Source: Gammaproteobacteria bacterium UBA4421
GTDB taxonomy: Bacteria > Pseudomonadota > Gammaproteobacteria > Pseudomonadales > Azotimanducaceae
Reading direction: 5' to 3'
Length of the DNA stretch: 62,761 nt
Assembly (NCBI GenBank): GCA_002389675.1
Contig: DGQF01000045.1
Coordinates: forward strand, 22,559-85,319
Part shown: one piece after another, positions 38,508-48,284 of the stretch
Layout: every line of letters begins with the position of its first letter
Numbering within the stretch: the first letter of the stretch is position 1
The notes under the pieces: generated by a model
Seen by the model: the letters and a program-made list of their open reading frames with translations, nothing else
Told to the model about the DNA's origin: nothing
Databases searched by the model: none
Program-made: the position numbers and the translations under genes

Positions 38508-39962
38508 TTGAAAAAGCGAGAACTATGGCAATCGTTCGGTTTGTGTTTTGTGCTTTTTTCAACTGGGCTTGCCGGTCTCTCTTTTGCCGAAGTTAAAACA
38601 TCCAGCGGTGCTTTGCCGGCAATCAAGGCAGAAGCACTGGATTTGGACCGGTTTTCTCAGGACGCGGTGACTCAACTTTCTGCGTATTTGAAAATTGATA
38701 CCGTCAACCCACCCGGTAACGAGACTCGTGGGGTCGAGTTCTTAGCCGCTGTGTTGGAGGCGGCTGATATCGAATACGAAACTGCTGAGTCCGCGCCAGG
38801 TCGAGGCAATTTATGGGCAAAACTACCTGCGACGACGTCGCCAAAGAAAGCTGATCTGGTGTTGTTGCATCATATTGATGTCGTGCCAGCAAATCGAGAT
38901 TATTGGAGTTTTGATCCGCTCTCTGGTGAGGTTAAAGCGGGTTATATTTATGGCCGCGGAGCAATTGATACAAAAGGTTTGGGTATTGCGCAGCTGCAAG
39001 CCTTTTTGGCTTTGAAAGCCAGCGGCCTGCCTAGAAATCGTGATGTTTGGCTAGTGGCCACTGCAGATGAGGAAGCGGGTGGTTTTTACGGTGCGGGATG
39101 GATGGTTAAAAATCGACCGGAAGTATTTGAAAACGTTGGTTATTTGTTAAATGAAGGCGGGTCTGGGCGTGTCTTTGGCGAAACAGTTGCGGTCATGGTT
39201 GAGGTCACTCAAAAGGTCCCTCTGTGGTTGAGGCTCACCGCCCGTGGTCAGCCCGGCCATGGCTCAGCGCCGCTTGTGGAAACCTCCGTAACAAAATTAA
39301 TCCGCGCCTTAAAGCGTATTGCCGAAACTGAATTTCCGGTCCGGGTATTGCCGCCGGTGGCCGAGATGTTTGAAGGCATCGCGCCGTTTCAGGCTGGCTC
39401 CGACCGGCAGCAATTTGCGAATATTGGGCAAGTCCAGTCTGCCCATAAGTTCCTGCATGAACTGAAGCTCAAGAATCCTGGAGCCCACGCTTTGTTGCGT
39501 AATACCTGCTCAATCACTCGGCTGGAGGGTAGCGCAAAGATTAATGTAATCCCGGCTGAAGTGAACGCCGAGTTAGATTGTCGTTTGTTACCGGATCAAG
39601 ACGTCGAGGTGTTTCTAGCGGATCTCAAAACAATTATTAATGACGATCAAATTACGGTTCAGAAACTCATGAACTTTACCCCGGCTGTTAGCAAAACGCA
39701 GACGCCGTTGTTTAAGGTTATACAAGAGGTCTCTGCGGAACTTTACGATGCGCAGGTGGTGCCTACTGTCTCTGGAGGCTTTACCGACAGCCATTTTTTC
39801 CGTGACCTGGGGATTACCAGCTATGGATACTCCCCTTTTGCATTTACGGTCGCAGAATTTTCCGGTGTACATGGAAACGACGAGCGTATATCGGTGGAAA
39901 ATGTAGTCAACGGAGTGAAGGTTTATTACCGGTTATTGACTAAATTTGTTGGTGAGCCCTAG
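38508..39962 (+). CDS. Exported M20 family metallopeptidase
   Basis: Zinc-dependent carboxypeptidase or aminoacylase-like hydrolase of the M20/M25/M40 group. A signal peptide (residues 1-27, ending LSFA) indicates periplasmic location. The metal site is complete: H122 and D124 in HHIDVVP, D154 in GRGAIDTKG, E188-E189 in ADEEAGG, and a terminal His in VHGNDER. GQPGHGSAP marks the dimerisation/lid domain. Length is 484. The start is TTG after a GAGGGG stretch. It may process peptides or N-acyl amino acids; the substrate is not determinable. Confidence 0.85.
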   Translation: MKKRELWQSFGLCFVLFSTGLAGLSFAEVKTSSGALPAIKAEALDLDRFSQDAVTQLSAYLKIDTVNPPGNETRGVEFLAAVLEAADIEYETAESAPGRGNLWAKLPATTSPKKADLVLLHHIDVVPANRDYWSFDPLSGEVKAGYIYGRGAIDTKGLGIAQLQAFLALKASGLPRNRDVWLVATADEEAGGFYGAGWMVKNRPEVFENVGYLLNEGGSGRVFGETVAVMVEVTQKVPLWLRLTARGQPGHGSAPLVETSVTKLIRALKRIAETEFPVRVLPPVAEMFEGIAPFQAGSDRQQFANIGQVQSAHKFLHELKLKNPGAHALLRNTCSITRLEGSAKINVIPAEVNAELDCRLLPDQDVEVFLADLKTIINDDQITVQKLMNFTPAVSKTQTPLFKVIQEVSAELYDAQVVPTVSGGFTDSHFFRDLGITSYGYSPFAFTVAEFSGVHGNDERISVENVVNGVKVYYRLLTKFVGEP

Positions 39963-39975
39963 CAGATCTGCTTGT

Positions 39976-40509
39976 TTAGTTTTTTCGTCGATTCAGCATG
40001 ATTGCTCGATCACCCATTGAGATCACGGTGGTGGCGACCAGCAGCCAAGCGGCTAGAAAAACACCTGTGGAAAGCGCGGGCCAAGGGAGTATATAAGCGC
40101 TGATACCGGTGCCGAGCAAAATGTAATAACCGATGCCGTTGTAACGTCCGAGTCGACTTGTTTTGAGCGAGGCACCCGCGAGCGCTTTTGAGTCAAGCAT
40201 GTATTGAACGAAAGCCAGCGCAATGATCCAGGGTAGAAAGGAATTAATCAGGCCCAGTTTAGCCAAACACCAACAGCCTGCGGTAACAATTAGTGCATCT
40301 GTTAAATGATCTAATACGCCCCCAAGAGGACTGCTTTGATTGAGTTTTCGAGCCAGCTTGCCGTCATAGATGTCAGTGATCACGGCCACGACATAGCAGG
40401 CCGCCGCTGCCAGCCAATGTTGATTGAGCAGGGCATATACCAATGGCGCTAGCATACAAAAGCGTATGCCGGTCAATATATTCGGCCAGGTTATCCACGC
40501 ATTGGTCAC
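39976..40509 (-). CDS. CDP-alcohol phosphatidyltransferase family protein
   Basis: Integral-membrane enzyme that transfers a phosphatidyl group from CDP-diacylglycerol to an alcohol. The catalytic motif D-G-x2-A-R-x8-G-x3-D-x3-D is complete in DGKLARKLNQSSPLGGVLDH plus LTD, near residue 53. The 177 residues have five or six predicted membrane helices. It is closer in size and composition to PgsA-like proteins than to PssA, but it may act on a different alcohol. It lies 6 bases downstream of the split-barrel lipoprotein gene on the same strand. Confidence 0.85.
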   Translation of the reverse strand: MTNAWITWPNILTGIRFCMLAPLVYALLNQHWLAAAACYVVAVITDIYDGKLARKLNQSSPLGGVLDHLTDALIVTAGCWCLAKLGLINSFLPWIIALAFVQYMLDSKALAGASLKTSRLGRYNGIGYYILLGTGISAYILPWPALSTGVFLAAWLLVATTVISMGDRAIMLNRRKN

Positions 40510-40515
40510 GTTGTT

Positions 40516-40968
40516 TTAGGGGCGGTATAGCCGAAACAATACGCCGTCCTCCTGCACAAAATCTTCGTCACTTTCAATTTCATATTTGGTTAAATAAGCT
40601 TGAATAACTCGGTTGATTTCTTCTCGGTCGCGGACACGGTTTGCGGTGCTTTCATAAAGGTTGCCCTTGATATTGAGACGAACTTGCGGGTTTTCGCCAA
40701 TGTTTTTGACCCATTTTGAGGCTTTGTCAGATGACGCTATGTACAGGTTGCCGTTGTTATTGACACACCACAGGGTGACGGAATAGGGTTTGTCTTGGCC
40801 GGTCTCGACGAAAATATTTTCTACCTTGTCGGTAAATGCCCAGTCTTGCGGCCAAGGCTTTATCGACCCTTCGAGCGCGCCACCGGGAATTGGCCCGATA
40901 GGCCCGGAGCAGGCCAACAAGAGAGTGAGGCTTAAACCCACCATCATCAGCTTGTGCATAAACTTCAC
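40516..40968 (-). CDS. Putative lipoprotein with split-barrel flavin-binding-like domain
   Basis: A 150-residue protein with a lipoprotein signal (LTLLLAC, Cys20 being the likely lipidation site; the next residue, Ser, predicts outer-membrane sorting). The rest (YSVTLWCVNNNGNLYIAS, SKWVKNIGENPQVRLNIKGNLYES) resembles pyridoxamine-phosphate-oxidase/nitroreductase split-barrel proteins. Such enzymes are normally cytosolic, so a lipid-anchored version is unusual. It is co-directional with the phosphatidyltransferase gene and divergent from the NAD-dependent protein. Domain assignment is by resemblance. Confidence 0.68.
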   Translation of the reverse strand: MKFMHKLMMVGLSLTLLLACSGPIGPIPGGALEGSIKPWPQDWAFTDKVENIFVETGQDKPYSVTLWCVNNNGNLYIASSDKASKWVKNIGENPQVRLNIKGNLYESTANRVRDREEINRVIQAYLTKYEIESDEDFVQEDGVLFRLYRP

Positions 40969-41057
40969 CTCGAAATCTGTGATCGCGGAGCATATGCTAC
41001 TGCATGAGCCCGTAAAAGAAATAGACTAACGCAAAGCAACGTAAAGAGTAGTCACGC

Positions 41058-41984
41058 ATGCACACTAATGTTGAAACAACATGGATGATTACCGGCGCTA
41101 ACGGTAACTTAGGCAGACGAATGATTGTAGCGCTGCTGGACAACGAACGTAACGCTGTTGTTGCCGTAGTGCGTAGCGAGCGCGCCAAAGATGCTCTGCA
41201 TGCGTTAAACCTTGATTCATCTCAAAGCAAGCGGTTGTCAATTCACGTGCTTGATTATACAGATGTTGCGGCTCTGCGCCTTGCGGCCCAAGGGTGCGAT
41301 AAAGTGGTGCATCTGGTGGGTATTCTAAAGCAAAGCCAACAGGCAACTTATCTTCAAGCCCATGAGCAAAGCACCCAAGCGCTGCTAGAGGCGCTGGCAC
41401 CAACAAATGTCGGCCACCTAACGTATCTTTCCATTGTCGGTTCTTCGGCAGATGCTTCCAATTTATGTCTGGCCTCAAAAGGACGAGCTGAGGAGTTGTG
41501 TGTCCAGAATCAATTGCCGACCTGCATTCTGCGCGTGCCCATGGTTCTCGGTGAAGGTGATTACGCCAGTTTTGCTCTGAAATCTCGGGCCCTTCAGCGA
41601 ATAAGTTTTAATTTTCGCGCTGGCAGCATAGAGCAGCCGATTTACGCTGGCGATGTTGTGAGGGCTATTTTCACAGCAGCGATCCAACAGGTGGAGGGTG
41701 CATTGGATCTTGCAGGTGCTGAAAAAGTGACGCGTCGAGAGCTGACATCGCTTGCGGGGCGCATACTTGGCACCCGCCCGAGCATCGTTTCTTTACCCAT
41801 TTCGATCGGTTTAATGATGGCCAGTCTGATGGAACGCCTGTTGAAGAATCCGCCGGTAACCCGCGTGATGTTGGAGGTGCTTGATCACGATGATGATATT
41901 GATATAGAACCTGCTTTGGTCGCCTTGGGAGGTCTTGAGTTGACTGGGTTGAACGATACGCTAAGGGCCGTACTGAAAGATTGA
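41058..41984 (+). CDS. NAD(P)-dependent epimerase/NmrA-like protein
   Basis: Atypical short-chain dehydrogenase, probably a sugar-nucleotide epimerase-like or redox-sensing protein. The nucleotide-binding motif is WMITGANGNLGRRM (GxxGxxG) at the N-terminus, followed by VVAVVRSERAKD, VVHLVGILKQ and LTYLSIVGSS. The canonical YxxxK is not clearly present; SKGRAEEL may replace it, which favours a non-enzymatic or NmrA-type role. Length is 308. It is monocistronic and followed by a terminator. Confidence 0.78.
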   Translation: MHTNVETTWMITGANGNLGRRMIVALLDNERNAVVAVVRSERAKDALHALNLDSSQSKRLSIHVLDYTDVAALRLAAQGCDKVVHLVGILKQSQQATYLQAHEQSTQALLEALAPTNVGHLTYLSIVGSSADASNLCLASKGRAEELCVQNQLPTCILRVPMVLGEGDYASFALKSRALQRISFNFRAGSIEQPIYAGDVVRAIFTAAIQQVEGALDLAGAEKVTRRELTSLAGRILGTRPSIVSLPISIGLMMASLMERLLKNPPVTRVMLEVLDHDDDIDIEPALVALGGLELTGLNDTLRAVLKD

Positions 41985-42003
41985 GTGGGCCTACCTAATC
42001 GAG

Positions 42004-42026
42004 CGTCGCCCACGGCACGTTTTTTT
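42004..42026 (+). terminator. Rho-independent terminator
   Basis: CGT(C)GCC pairs with GGCACG across a CAC loop with one bulged base, followed directly by seven T residues (42020-42026). It sits just downstream of the NAD-dependent protein gene. The 220-base gap to the next gene holds nothing else I can support. Confidence 0.6.
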
Positions 42027-42204
42027 ACTTATCTCAGCGGCGCAACTAAACTTGGGTGCGCGTGGTATTTTTGTCTGACCAGCGTTTGTTAATTGATCGG
42101 GGGGTTGAACCTCTCCTTGTCATGATGGTCGAAAATGGCGTTTGAAAGAACAGTCCTAAAATCTAAGCCAGTAACTTAATCTAATTATTCCTTGAGGACC
42201 TAAA

Positions 42205-42840
42205 ATGAACGCTCGTTTCTCTTCTTGCTTGTCAATTGCGGTGATATTGTCTTTTTTTGCGTTGACGGCCGAGGCCGGTGACGCAGCGGCAGGCAAGCCG
42301 CTGTATCCGGTGTGTACAGCTTGCCATGGCCCGACCGGTCAAGGTAACCAGGCGATGAATGCACCTAAAATCGCTGGCCAACACGATTGGTACATTGCTC
42401 GTCAACTCAAACTGTTTCAGTTAGGCGCCAGAGGCACTGCGAAAGGTGATATGCAGGGTATGCAAATGGCAGCCATGTCCAAAGGGCCTCAATTGAAGGC
42501 AGAGGGCGCACTTGATAACCTCGCGGCGTATATTGCGAGCTTCCCCGACACCAAACCGCCGGTCACGGTAACCGGGGATGTCGCCGCGGGTAAACGGGCT
42601 TATGCCACTTGTGCCGCATGTCATGGTGCTCAGGGCCAAGGGGTGGAAGCCCTGTCAGGTCCTGCGCTTGCGGGACAAAATGACTGGTATCTGGTCAATC
42701 AAGTGAAAAAGTTTAAAAGCGGACAACGCGGATACCATAAGCTTGATAATGGTGGCCGGCAGATGAGGCCGATGGCGGGTATGTTGGCCAATGATGACGC
42801 GATCAATAACGTGGTGGCTTATATCAACACGTTTCAGTAG
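42205..42840 (+). CDS. Second di-haem cytochrome c (c4-like)
   Basis: Exported electron carrier with two haem c domains. The signal peptide ends near TAEA (residue 24); haem motifs are TACHG (C-x2-CH within CTACHGPTG) and CAACHGAQG, about 93 residues apart. Met ligands may be in GMQMAAM and RQMRPMAGM. The duplicated pattern AAGK...CHG...AGQ.DWY is clear, showing internal duplication. At 211 residues it is close in size to the cytochrome c4 at 29954 but diverged. It is monocistronic, 62 bases before alr. Confidence 0.92.
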   Translation: MNARFSSCLSIAVILSFFALTAEAGDAAAGKPLYPVCTACHGPTGQGNQAMNAPKIAGQHDWYIARQLKLFQLGARGTAKGDMQGMQMAAMSKGPQLKAEGALDNLAAYIASFPDTKPPVTVTGDVAAGKRAYATCAACHGAQGQGVEALSGPALAGQNDWYLVNQVKKFKSGQRGYHKLDNGGRQMRPMAGMLANDDAINNVVAYINTFQ

Positions 42841-42902
42841 AGGGGTAAATCGATGATAAGTGCGCCGGGGCAACGTCATATGCCGGCTCAGAGCACCTGG
42901 GG

Positions 42903-43952
42903 GTGAATAGCCGGCTGCTTGTTTCGATGTCTGCTCTAGAGGCCAATTATTCGCAGCTGCGTGCAAAGGCCCAGGGAAACGTTGGCGCGGTGGTCAAGGC
43001 TGATGCATACGGGCTGGGTGCCTCGCAAGTTTCTGTGGTTTTGGCAAAGGCAGGTTGTGACACTTTTTTTGTGGCAAATTGTGCCGAGGGTGTGGCCCTT
43101 CGATGGGTACTTCCCCACGTTGACATATACGTATTGGACGGTGTTTTTCCAGAAACACGGGACAGCCTTCGTGAGGCAGGGCTTCTGCCGGTGCTTAACA
43201 CGCCCCAGCAAATTCAGCTGTGGGGATCCGTCGGGCAGCCTGCGGCAATACATGTTGATACGGGGATGCACCGATTGGGTCTGCCGGTAGCAGATGCGGC
43301 TGCATCGCTGCCGCTCATAAATTTTGACGTTCGCCTGTTGGTCAGCCATTTGGCGCGAGCGGATGAGCCGGGTCATCCGTCAATATCTGAGCAGTTGCGG
43401 CGTATTCAAGCCGTTTATGCGCAATGGGTGCAGCGTTTTGTTGGGTTACGCCTGAGTTTATCCAACTCGGCCGGTATCTTGCGGGGGGTTGGATCCGAGC
43501 AGTTGACTCGCGCGGGTATTGCTCTGTACGGGGGCAATCCGTTTCGCAACGAAGCTAACCCTATGCGTGCGGTGGCCACTTTGCAGGGCCGGGTGATTCA
43601 GTTGCGTGATGTGTCCGCAGGGGAGCCACTGGGTTACGGTGGTACATTTGTCACTGCAAGAAAAATGCGGTTAGCCGTGCTTGGTCTTGGATATGGTGAT
43701 GGTTATCCGCGATTGTTGTCTAACATCGGGCGGGTGGCTGTGCACGGCCAATTATGTCCCGTGGTCGGCCGGGTGAGTATGGACCTTACAGTGGTTGATG
43801 TGACCCACTGTGAGGTCAGTCTGGGGGATTGGGTTGAGATGTTTGGCGATACCGTGTCTGTTGATGAGGTCGCCGGGCAGGCCCAAACGATCGCCTATGA
43901 AGTGTTTACGGGGCTGTCTGATCGCCTGCAGCGGTGTTATCAGACTCAATGA
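42903..43952 (+). CDS. alr: Alanine racemase
   Basis: PLP-dependent racemase supplying D-alanine for peptidoglycan. The PLP lysine is K32 in AVVKADAYGLG, and the second catalytic residue (Tyr) is in GLGYGDGYPR. VSMDLTVVDV and GIALYGGNP also match. The 349-residue length is slightly short. Start codon is GTG. The last 47 bases overlap the end of the TPR gene on the opposite strand. Alr and DadX (catabolic) cannot be distinguished; no dadA is adjacent. Confidence 0.95.
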   Translation: MNSRLLVSMSALEANYSQLRAKAQGNVGAVVKADAYGLGASQVSVVLAKAGCDTFFVANCAEGVALRWVLPHVDIYVLDGVFPETRDSLREAGLLPVLNTPQQIQLWGSVGQPAAIHVDTGMHRLGLPVADAAASLPLINFDVRLLVSHLARADEPGHPSISEQLRRIQAVYAQWVQRFVGLRLSLSNSAGILRGVGSEQLTRAGIALYGGNPFRNEANPMRAVATLQGRVIQLRDVSAGEPLGYGGTFVTARKMRLAVLGLGYGDGYPRLLSNIGRVAVHGQLCPVVGRVSMDLTVVDVTHCEVSLGDWVEMFGDTVSVDEVAGQAQTIAYEVFTGLSDRLQRCYQTQ

Positions 43953-44577
43953 CAGACGTGGCACTGCTAGCGGGCGCCCTGTTGGGGCCTTGATCGAGTT
44001 CAAAGTGGCGATCCGAGGCGGCGCTGTCCTTTAAGCTAACATAGCGTGAGAAGTCCATGTTGGCTTCTTCATATTGCCCTTGCGCTCTGCGGGCAAGGGA
44101 GCGATTGAGATAGACGAGTTGCAAATCGTCGGCGTCAAGGCCCGACATGAGCAGTTGGCTGTAAATCTCCTCGGCTTCAACATAGGCGCCTTCGCGCAAC
44201 CGCAGGTTCGCATAGTTGCCTAAAACAATTGGGTCATCAGGGGCGCTTCTTTGTGCTGACTCGATATGCGAACGCGCTTGTAGCAAATCGTTGCTGTGCA
44301 GATTTAACGCACTTAGAGCCGCATGATAGTGAGCGATTACTATCGGATTCGTGGTTATAGACTGGTATGCGGCTTTCAACCCATTGTCACAAATCGTCAA
44401 ACCGGTGGGGGGCTGAGTTAGGTGAGCGAAACAGGACTCTAGAGTGTTTGGAGTGCCTACAATATTTGGCTGACTTGTGGGCGTTGGTGTACCCAGTTGC
44501 ACCTGGGCCATGCAAATCCCAGAAACCATTGCGCTACAAACGAAAATGATGTCTTTAAATGTATGAAAATTTAGCAT
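43906..44577 (-). CDS. Exported tetratricopeptide repeat protein
   Basis: Periplasmic protein, 223 residues from the ATG of 44577 (MLNFHTF), which begins a signal peptide ending near GICMAQ. Repeating helix pairs are seen at HYHAALSALNLHSNDLLQARSHIE, PIVLGNYANLRLREGAYVEAEEIYS and LVYLNRSLARRAQGQYEEA, each with the A/G/Y spacing of TPR. It resembles PilF/Tol-type TPR proteins but has no type-specific motif. The C-terminal 15 or so residues overlap the end of alr, and this tail is low-complexity. Confidence 0.75.
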   Translation of the reverse strand: MLNFHTFKDIIFVCSAMVSGICMAQVQLGTPTPTSQPNIVGTPNTLESCFAHLTQPPTGLTICDNGLKAAYQSITTNPIVIAHYHAALSALNLHSNDLLQARSHIESAQRSAPDDPIVLGNYANLRLREGAYVEAEEIYSQLLMSGLDADDLQLVYLNRSLARRAQGQYEEANMDFSRYVSLKDSAASDRHFELDQGPNRAPASSATSVIESDNTAAGDQTAP

Positions 44578-44680
44578 GGTGAAAGGATTGATAAATGTGT
44601 AACCATTGTCTGAAACCAGCGACAATAGTCAATCAGAAGCTGAACCGCTGGTGTTCAACTGACGTTTTAAAAAAGGAGCC

Positions 44681-46297
44681 GTGTCCTTGGCGGTTATAAA
44701 AAGCAAATTAAACTCTGACAGCGAGCTCTTTACGACGCATGTTAAACACCACCGTGCATTGACCGAAGATTTGCGTCGTCAAGTGGCTCGGATCATGGAT
44801 GGGGGTGATGAGCGTTCTCGCCAACGGCATATTTCCCGAGGGAAATTGTTGCCCCGTGATCGGATTAATCGGCTGCTCGACCCGGGCTCACCGTTTCTTG
44901 AGTTGGGTCAGTTAGCAGGATATGAACTCTACGCCGATGTTATCCCTGCAGGCGGTATTATCGCGGGGGTCGGCCAAATTTCAGGTCAGCCTTGTATGGT
45001 TCTGGCTAATGACGCGACGGTCAAAGGCGGCACGTATTACCCGATTACGGTCAAGAAGCACCTGCGTGCACAGGAAATCGCACAGGAAAATCATTTGCCT
45101 TGTGTGTATCTGGTTGATTCCGGGGGTGCCTTTTTACCGATGCAAGCCGACGTTTTCCCGGACAAAAACCATTTCGGGCGCATCTTCTACAATCAGGCGA
45201 ATATGTCTGCTCTGGGTATCCCCCAGATTGCTGTGGTAATGGGGTCATGCACGGCCGGTGGCGCCTACGTGCCAGCGATGTGCGACCAGGCAATCATCGT
45301 TAAAGATCAAGGGACAATTTTTCTAGGCGGCCCACCGCTGGTGAAAGCGGCGACAGGTGAGGTGGTTGATGCGGAGCGCCTTGGCGGTGGAGAAGTGCAC
45401 AGCCGTGTTTCAGGTGTTACCGATTATCTTGCTGAAAATGATGAGCATGCGCTTGTGTTAGCTCGAGAGATTGTTGCCACTAGTCATCAGCGCTTTACGC
45501 CCACTATTGAGCGCCGTGCAGCCTGTGCACCCCTTTATGCGACCGAAGAGATATACGGTGTTATTCCATCGGATACGCGTACGCCGTTCGACGTGCGAGA
45601 GGTCATTGCGCGATTGGTTGATGGCTCAGAGTTTCATGAATTTAAAAAACTATATGGGGAAACTTTGGTTTGTGGTTTTGCTCATATTCAGGGGATGCCG
45701 GTCGCGATTGTTGCCAATAACGGCATCTTGTTTTCCGAGAGCGCTTTAAAAGCCGCTCATTTTATTCAGTTGGCTGATCGGCGTGGAATCCCTCTTTTGT
45801 TTCTGCAAAACATCATGGGTTTTATGGTGGGCCAAAAGTACGAAAATCAGGGTATTGCCAAAGATGGTGCAAAGATGGTGGCTGCCGTGGCCTGTGCTCG
45901 GGTTCCCAAGTTTACCGTGGTCATAGGCGGCTCGTTTGGTGCAGGTAATTATGCGATGTGTGGTCGCGCTTATGGCGCTCGCATGCTTTGGACGTGGCCG
46001 AATGCGCGGATCTCAGTCATGGGTGGTGAACAAGCGGCGCATGTTTTAGCGACGGTTCGCGAAGAGGGAATGCAGACCCGCGGTATGTCCTGGCCTGAGG
46101 AAGAAAAAACAACATTTATGGACGAGATACGTCATGCCTATGATGAAGAAGGTCACCCTTATTACGCTTCGGCTCGATTGTGGGATGATGGGGTTATTGA
46201 TCCGGCGGACACGCGTACGGTTTTAGGTTTGGCTTTGGCGTTTGCGGCGCGTAGTCCTGAACAAGCTCAGTCTGATTTTGGTATTTTTAGGATGTAA
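44681..46297 (+). CDS. liuB: Methylcrotonyl-CoA carboxylase carboxyltransferase (beta) subunit
   Basis: Transfers CO2 from biotin to 3-methylcrotonyl-CoA in leucine degradation. The N- and C-terminal carboxyltransferase domains share the crotonase fold; [56 protein letters not shown] and [16 protein letters not shown] are diagnostic of MCC beta. Length 538. The start is GTG close to AAGGAG; a TTG at 44687 gives better spacing. The alpha subunit follows after 2 bases. Substrate preference is inferred from the neighbouring isovaleryl-CoA dehydrogenase. Confidence 0.94.
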   Translation: MSLAVIKSKLNSDSELFTTHVKHHRALTEDLRRQVARIMDGGDERSRQRHISRGKLLPRDRINRLLDPGSPFLELGQLAGYELYADVIPAGGIIAGVGQISGQPCMVLANDATVKGGTYYPITVKKHLRAQEIAQENHLPCVYLVDSGGAFLPMQADVFPDKNHFGRIFYNQANMSALGIPQIAVVMGSCTAGGAYVPAMCDQAIIVKDQGTIFLGGPPLVKAATGEVVDAERLGGGEVHSRVSGVTDYLAENDEHALVLAREIVATSHQRFTPTIERRAACAPLYATEEIYGVIPSDTRTPFDVREVIARLVDGSEFHEFKKLYGETLVCGFAHIQGMPVAIVANNGILFSESALKAAHFIQLADRRGIPLLFLQNIMGFMVGQKYENQGIAKDGAKMVAAVACARVPKFTVVIGGSFGAGNYAMCGRAYGARMLWTWPNARISVMGGEQAAHVLATVREEGMQTRGMSWPEEEKTTFMDEIRHAYDEEGHPYYASARLWDDGVIDPADTRTVLGLALAFAARSPEQAQSDFGIFRM

Positions 46298-46299
46298 GC

Positions 46300-48228
46300 A
46301 TGATCCGATCGCTGTTAGTGGCTAATAGAGGGGAAATTGCGTGTCGAATATTTCGCACCGCGCGACGTCTTGGCATCCGCACAATCGCCGTTTACTCAGA
46401 TGCTGACGTGGGCGCGATGCACGTTGCCATGGCCGATGAATCTGTCTGTTTGGGCGCGGCGAGAGCGTCTGAGAGTTACCTGAATATCACCAAGATCATT
46501 GATGCTGCCGTGAGCACACAAGCTCAGGCAGTCCATCCGGGATACGGTTTTCTGTCAGAAAACAGTGGATTTGCGCAGGCGTGCCTGGATGCGGGTCTTA
46601 TTTTTGTGGGGCCGAGTCCTGAGGCTATTGAACTGATGGGTTCAAAAATAGCGTCAAAGCAGGTGATGGAAGCGGCCGGCGTGCCTGTCTTGCCCGGCTA
46701 TCACGGGACCAATCAAGATGCAGATTTTTTGCGCCAACAAGCGCAGGCCATCGGTTTTCCTTTGCTTATAAAAGCCTCCGCTGGTGGCGGCGGTCGGGGA
46801 ATGCGTCGAGTTGATAAGGCTGAAGAATTTATGGCGCAATTGGCGGGCGCCCAACGAGAGGCCCGTGCGGCGTTTGATGACGATGCGGTTCTGTTGGAAC
46901 GATATTTGGATGAACCCAAACATATCGAAGTGCAGTTGATGGCGGACAATCACGGTAACGTGATTCATTTATTCGAGCGCGATTGCTCTGTACAACGGCG
47001 TCATCAAAAGGTGGTCGAAGAGGCGCCGGGGCCTTCGGTTGATGTACTTCTGCGGTCACAGCTGGGGCAAAGTGCCATCGAGGCTGCAAAACAAGTTGGC
47101 TATGTAGGCGCAGGAACCGTTGAATTTATTGTTCAGGATGGGGCGTTTTTCTTTATGGAGATGAACACCCGTTTACAGGTCGAGCACCCTGTGACAGAAG
47201 CGATCACCGGCCTTGATCTTGTTGAGATGCAGCTTGATATTGCAGCGAACCAGATGTTGAGCGTTGGCCAAGAAGACGTTCAAATGCAGGGGCATGCTGT
47301 GGAAGTTCGTCTTTATGCGGAAAATCCGGCTAAGCACTTTTTACCCTCAACCGGAAAGCTGGTGCATTTTGCGCTGTCGGAGCAAATTCGGGTTGATGCG
47401 GGAGTATGTGAGGGTGATCGGATTTCACCTTATTATGATCCGATGTTGGCAAAGCTCATCGCGCACGGAGCCACCCGCCAAATTGCCATTCGCTCTTTGA
47501 TAACGGCGTTGCGCTCAACGCGGATTGCGGGGGTTGAGCACAACTTGGGATATATCATCAGAGTGCTGGAACACGCCGATTTTTTAGCTGGAGATTACAC
47601 CACGCATCTATTGCCGGCCTCTCATGAAGCGTTTATACCGCGCGCGCAAAGCCCGTTTGCGGCTTTGGCGGCGTTGTCTATATTCCGGCAGGAAGCGGAT
47701 AATATGCGCTGGTCTGCAGGTTCGGGGTTTCGCAGTAACGCCCCTTGTGAGCGTCAAATTCACCTGCTGCACAAAAAACAGGTTGTCAGTGTTTCGGTGC
47801 ATGAGCAACACTTGTCGATTGGCTCAGATCGTATTGATTATCAAATAATGCCTGGCGCGCATGGTCAGGATATGAGCGTGCAGCTGGACGGCGTCATGTT
47901 GCAAGCGAAAGTGGCGCGAGATGCCTCCGCCCTGTATGTGATGAGTGGCGGCCATACAGAAAAATTCCTTGATCTGACAGACGACCTGAGCCGTTTTCAG
48001 GATCAGTCGTTGTCGTTGGGGGGGATTATTGCGCCGATGCCTGGCCAACTGATTGCCGTGCATGTGCGGGAAGGTGATTCGGTTCAACAAGGTGACGTCT
48101 TGGCAGTGCTTGAAGCGATGAAAATGGAACATACCATCACCGCGCCCAAGGCGGGCATTGTTCGGGAAGTCTTCTGCGGGGAGGGTGAGCGCGTGGACGA
48201 GGGTGTCACCTTGGTGGCGTTGGATTGA
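46300..48228 (+). CDS. liuD: Methylcrotonyl-CoA carboxylase biotin-carboxylase (alpha) subunit
   Basis: Biotin-dependent subunit that carboxylates biotin with ATP and bicarbonate. The biotin-carboxylase domain (residues 1-450) contains ASAGGGGRGMRRV (ATP), RDCSVQRRHQKVVEE and FMEMNTRLQVEHPVTE. The C-terminal biotin-carrier domain has EAMKMEHT with the biotinylated K608. Between them lies the BT domain of the MCC/PCC type. Length (642) is normal. It is translationally linked to the beta subunit upstream and ends 56 bases before ivd. Confidence 0.96.
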   Translation: MIRSLLVANRGEIACRIFRTARRLGIRTIAVYSDADVGAMHVAMADESVCLGAARASESYLNITKIIDAAVSTQAQAVHPGYGFLSENSGFAQACLDAGLIFVGPSPEAIELMGSKIASKQVMEAAGVPVLPGYHGTNQDADFLRQQAQAIGFPLLIKASAGGGGRGMRRVDKAEEFMAQLAGAQREARAAFDDDAVLLERYLDEPKHIEVQLMADNHGNVIHLFERDCSVQRRHQKVVEEAPGPSVDVLLRSQLGQSAIEAAKQVGYVGAGTVEFIVQDGAFFFMEMNTRLQVEHPVTEAITGLDLVEMQLDIAANQMLSVGQEDVQMQGHAVEVRLYAENPAKHFLPSTGKLVHFALSEQIRVDAGVCEGDRISPYYDPMLAKLIAHGATRQIAIRSLITALRSTRIAGVEHNLGYIIRVLEHADFLAGDYTTHLLPASHEAFIPRAQSPFAALAALSIFRQEADNMRWSAGSGFRSNAPCERQIHLLHKKQVVSVSVHEQHLSIGSDRIDYQIMPGAHGQDMSVQLDGVMLQAKVARDASALYVMSGGHTEKFLDLTDDLSRFQDQSLSLGGIIAPMPGQLIAVHVREGDSVQQGDVLAVLEAMKMEHTITAPKAGIVREVFCGEGERVDEGVTLVALD

Positions 48229-48284
48229 TAGGCGTGATGCCATGTTCTCAAACAATAGCGTGTAAATGAGCTGAGGGTTGGCCC

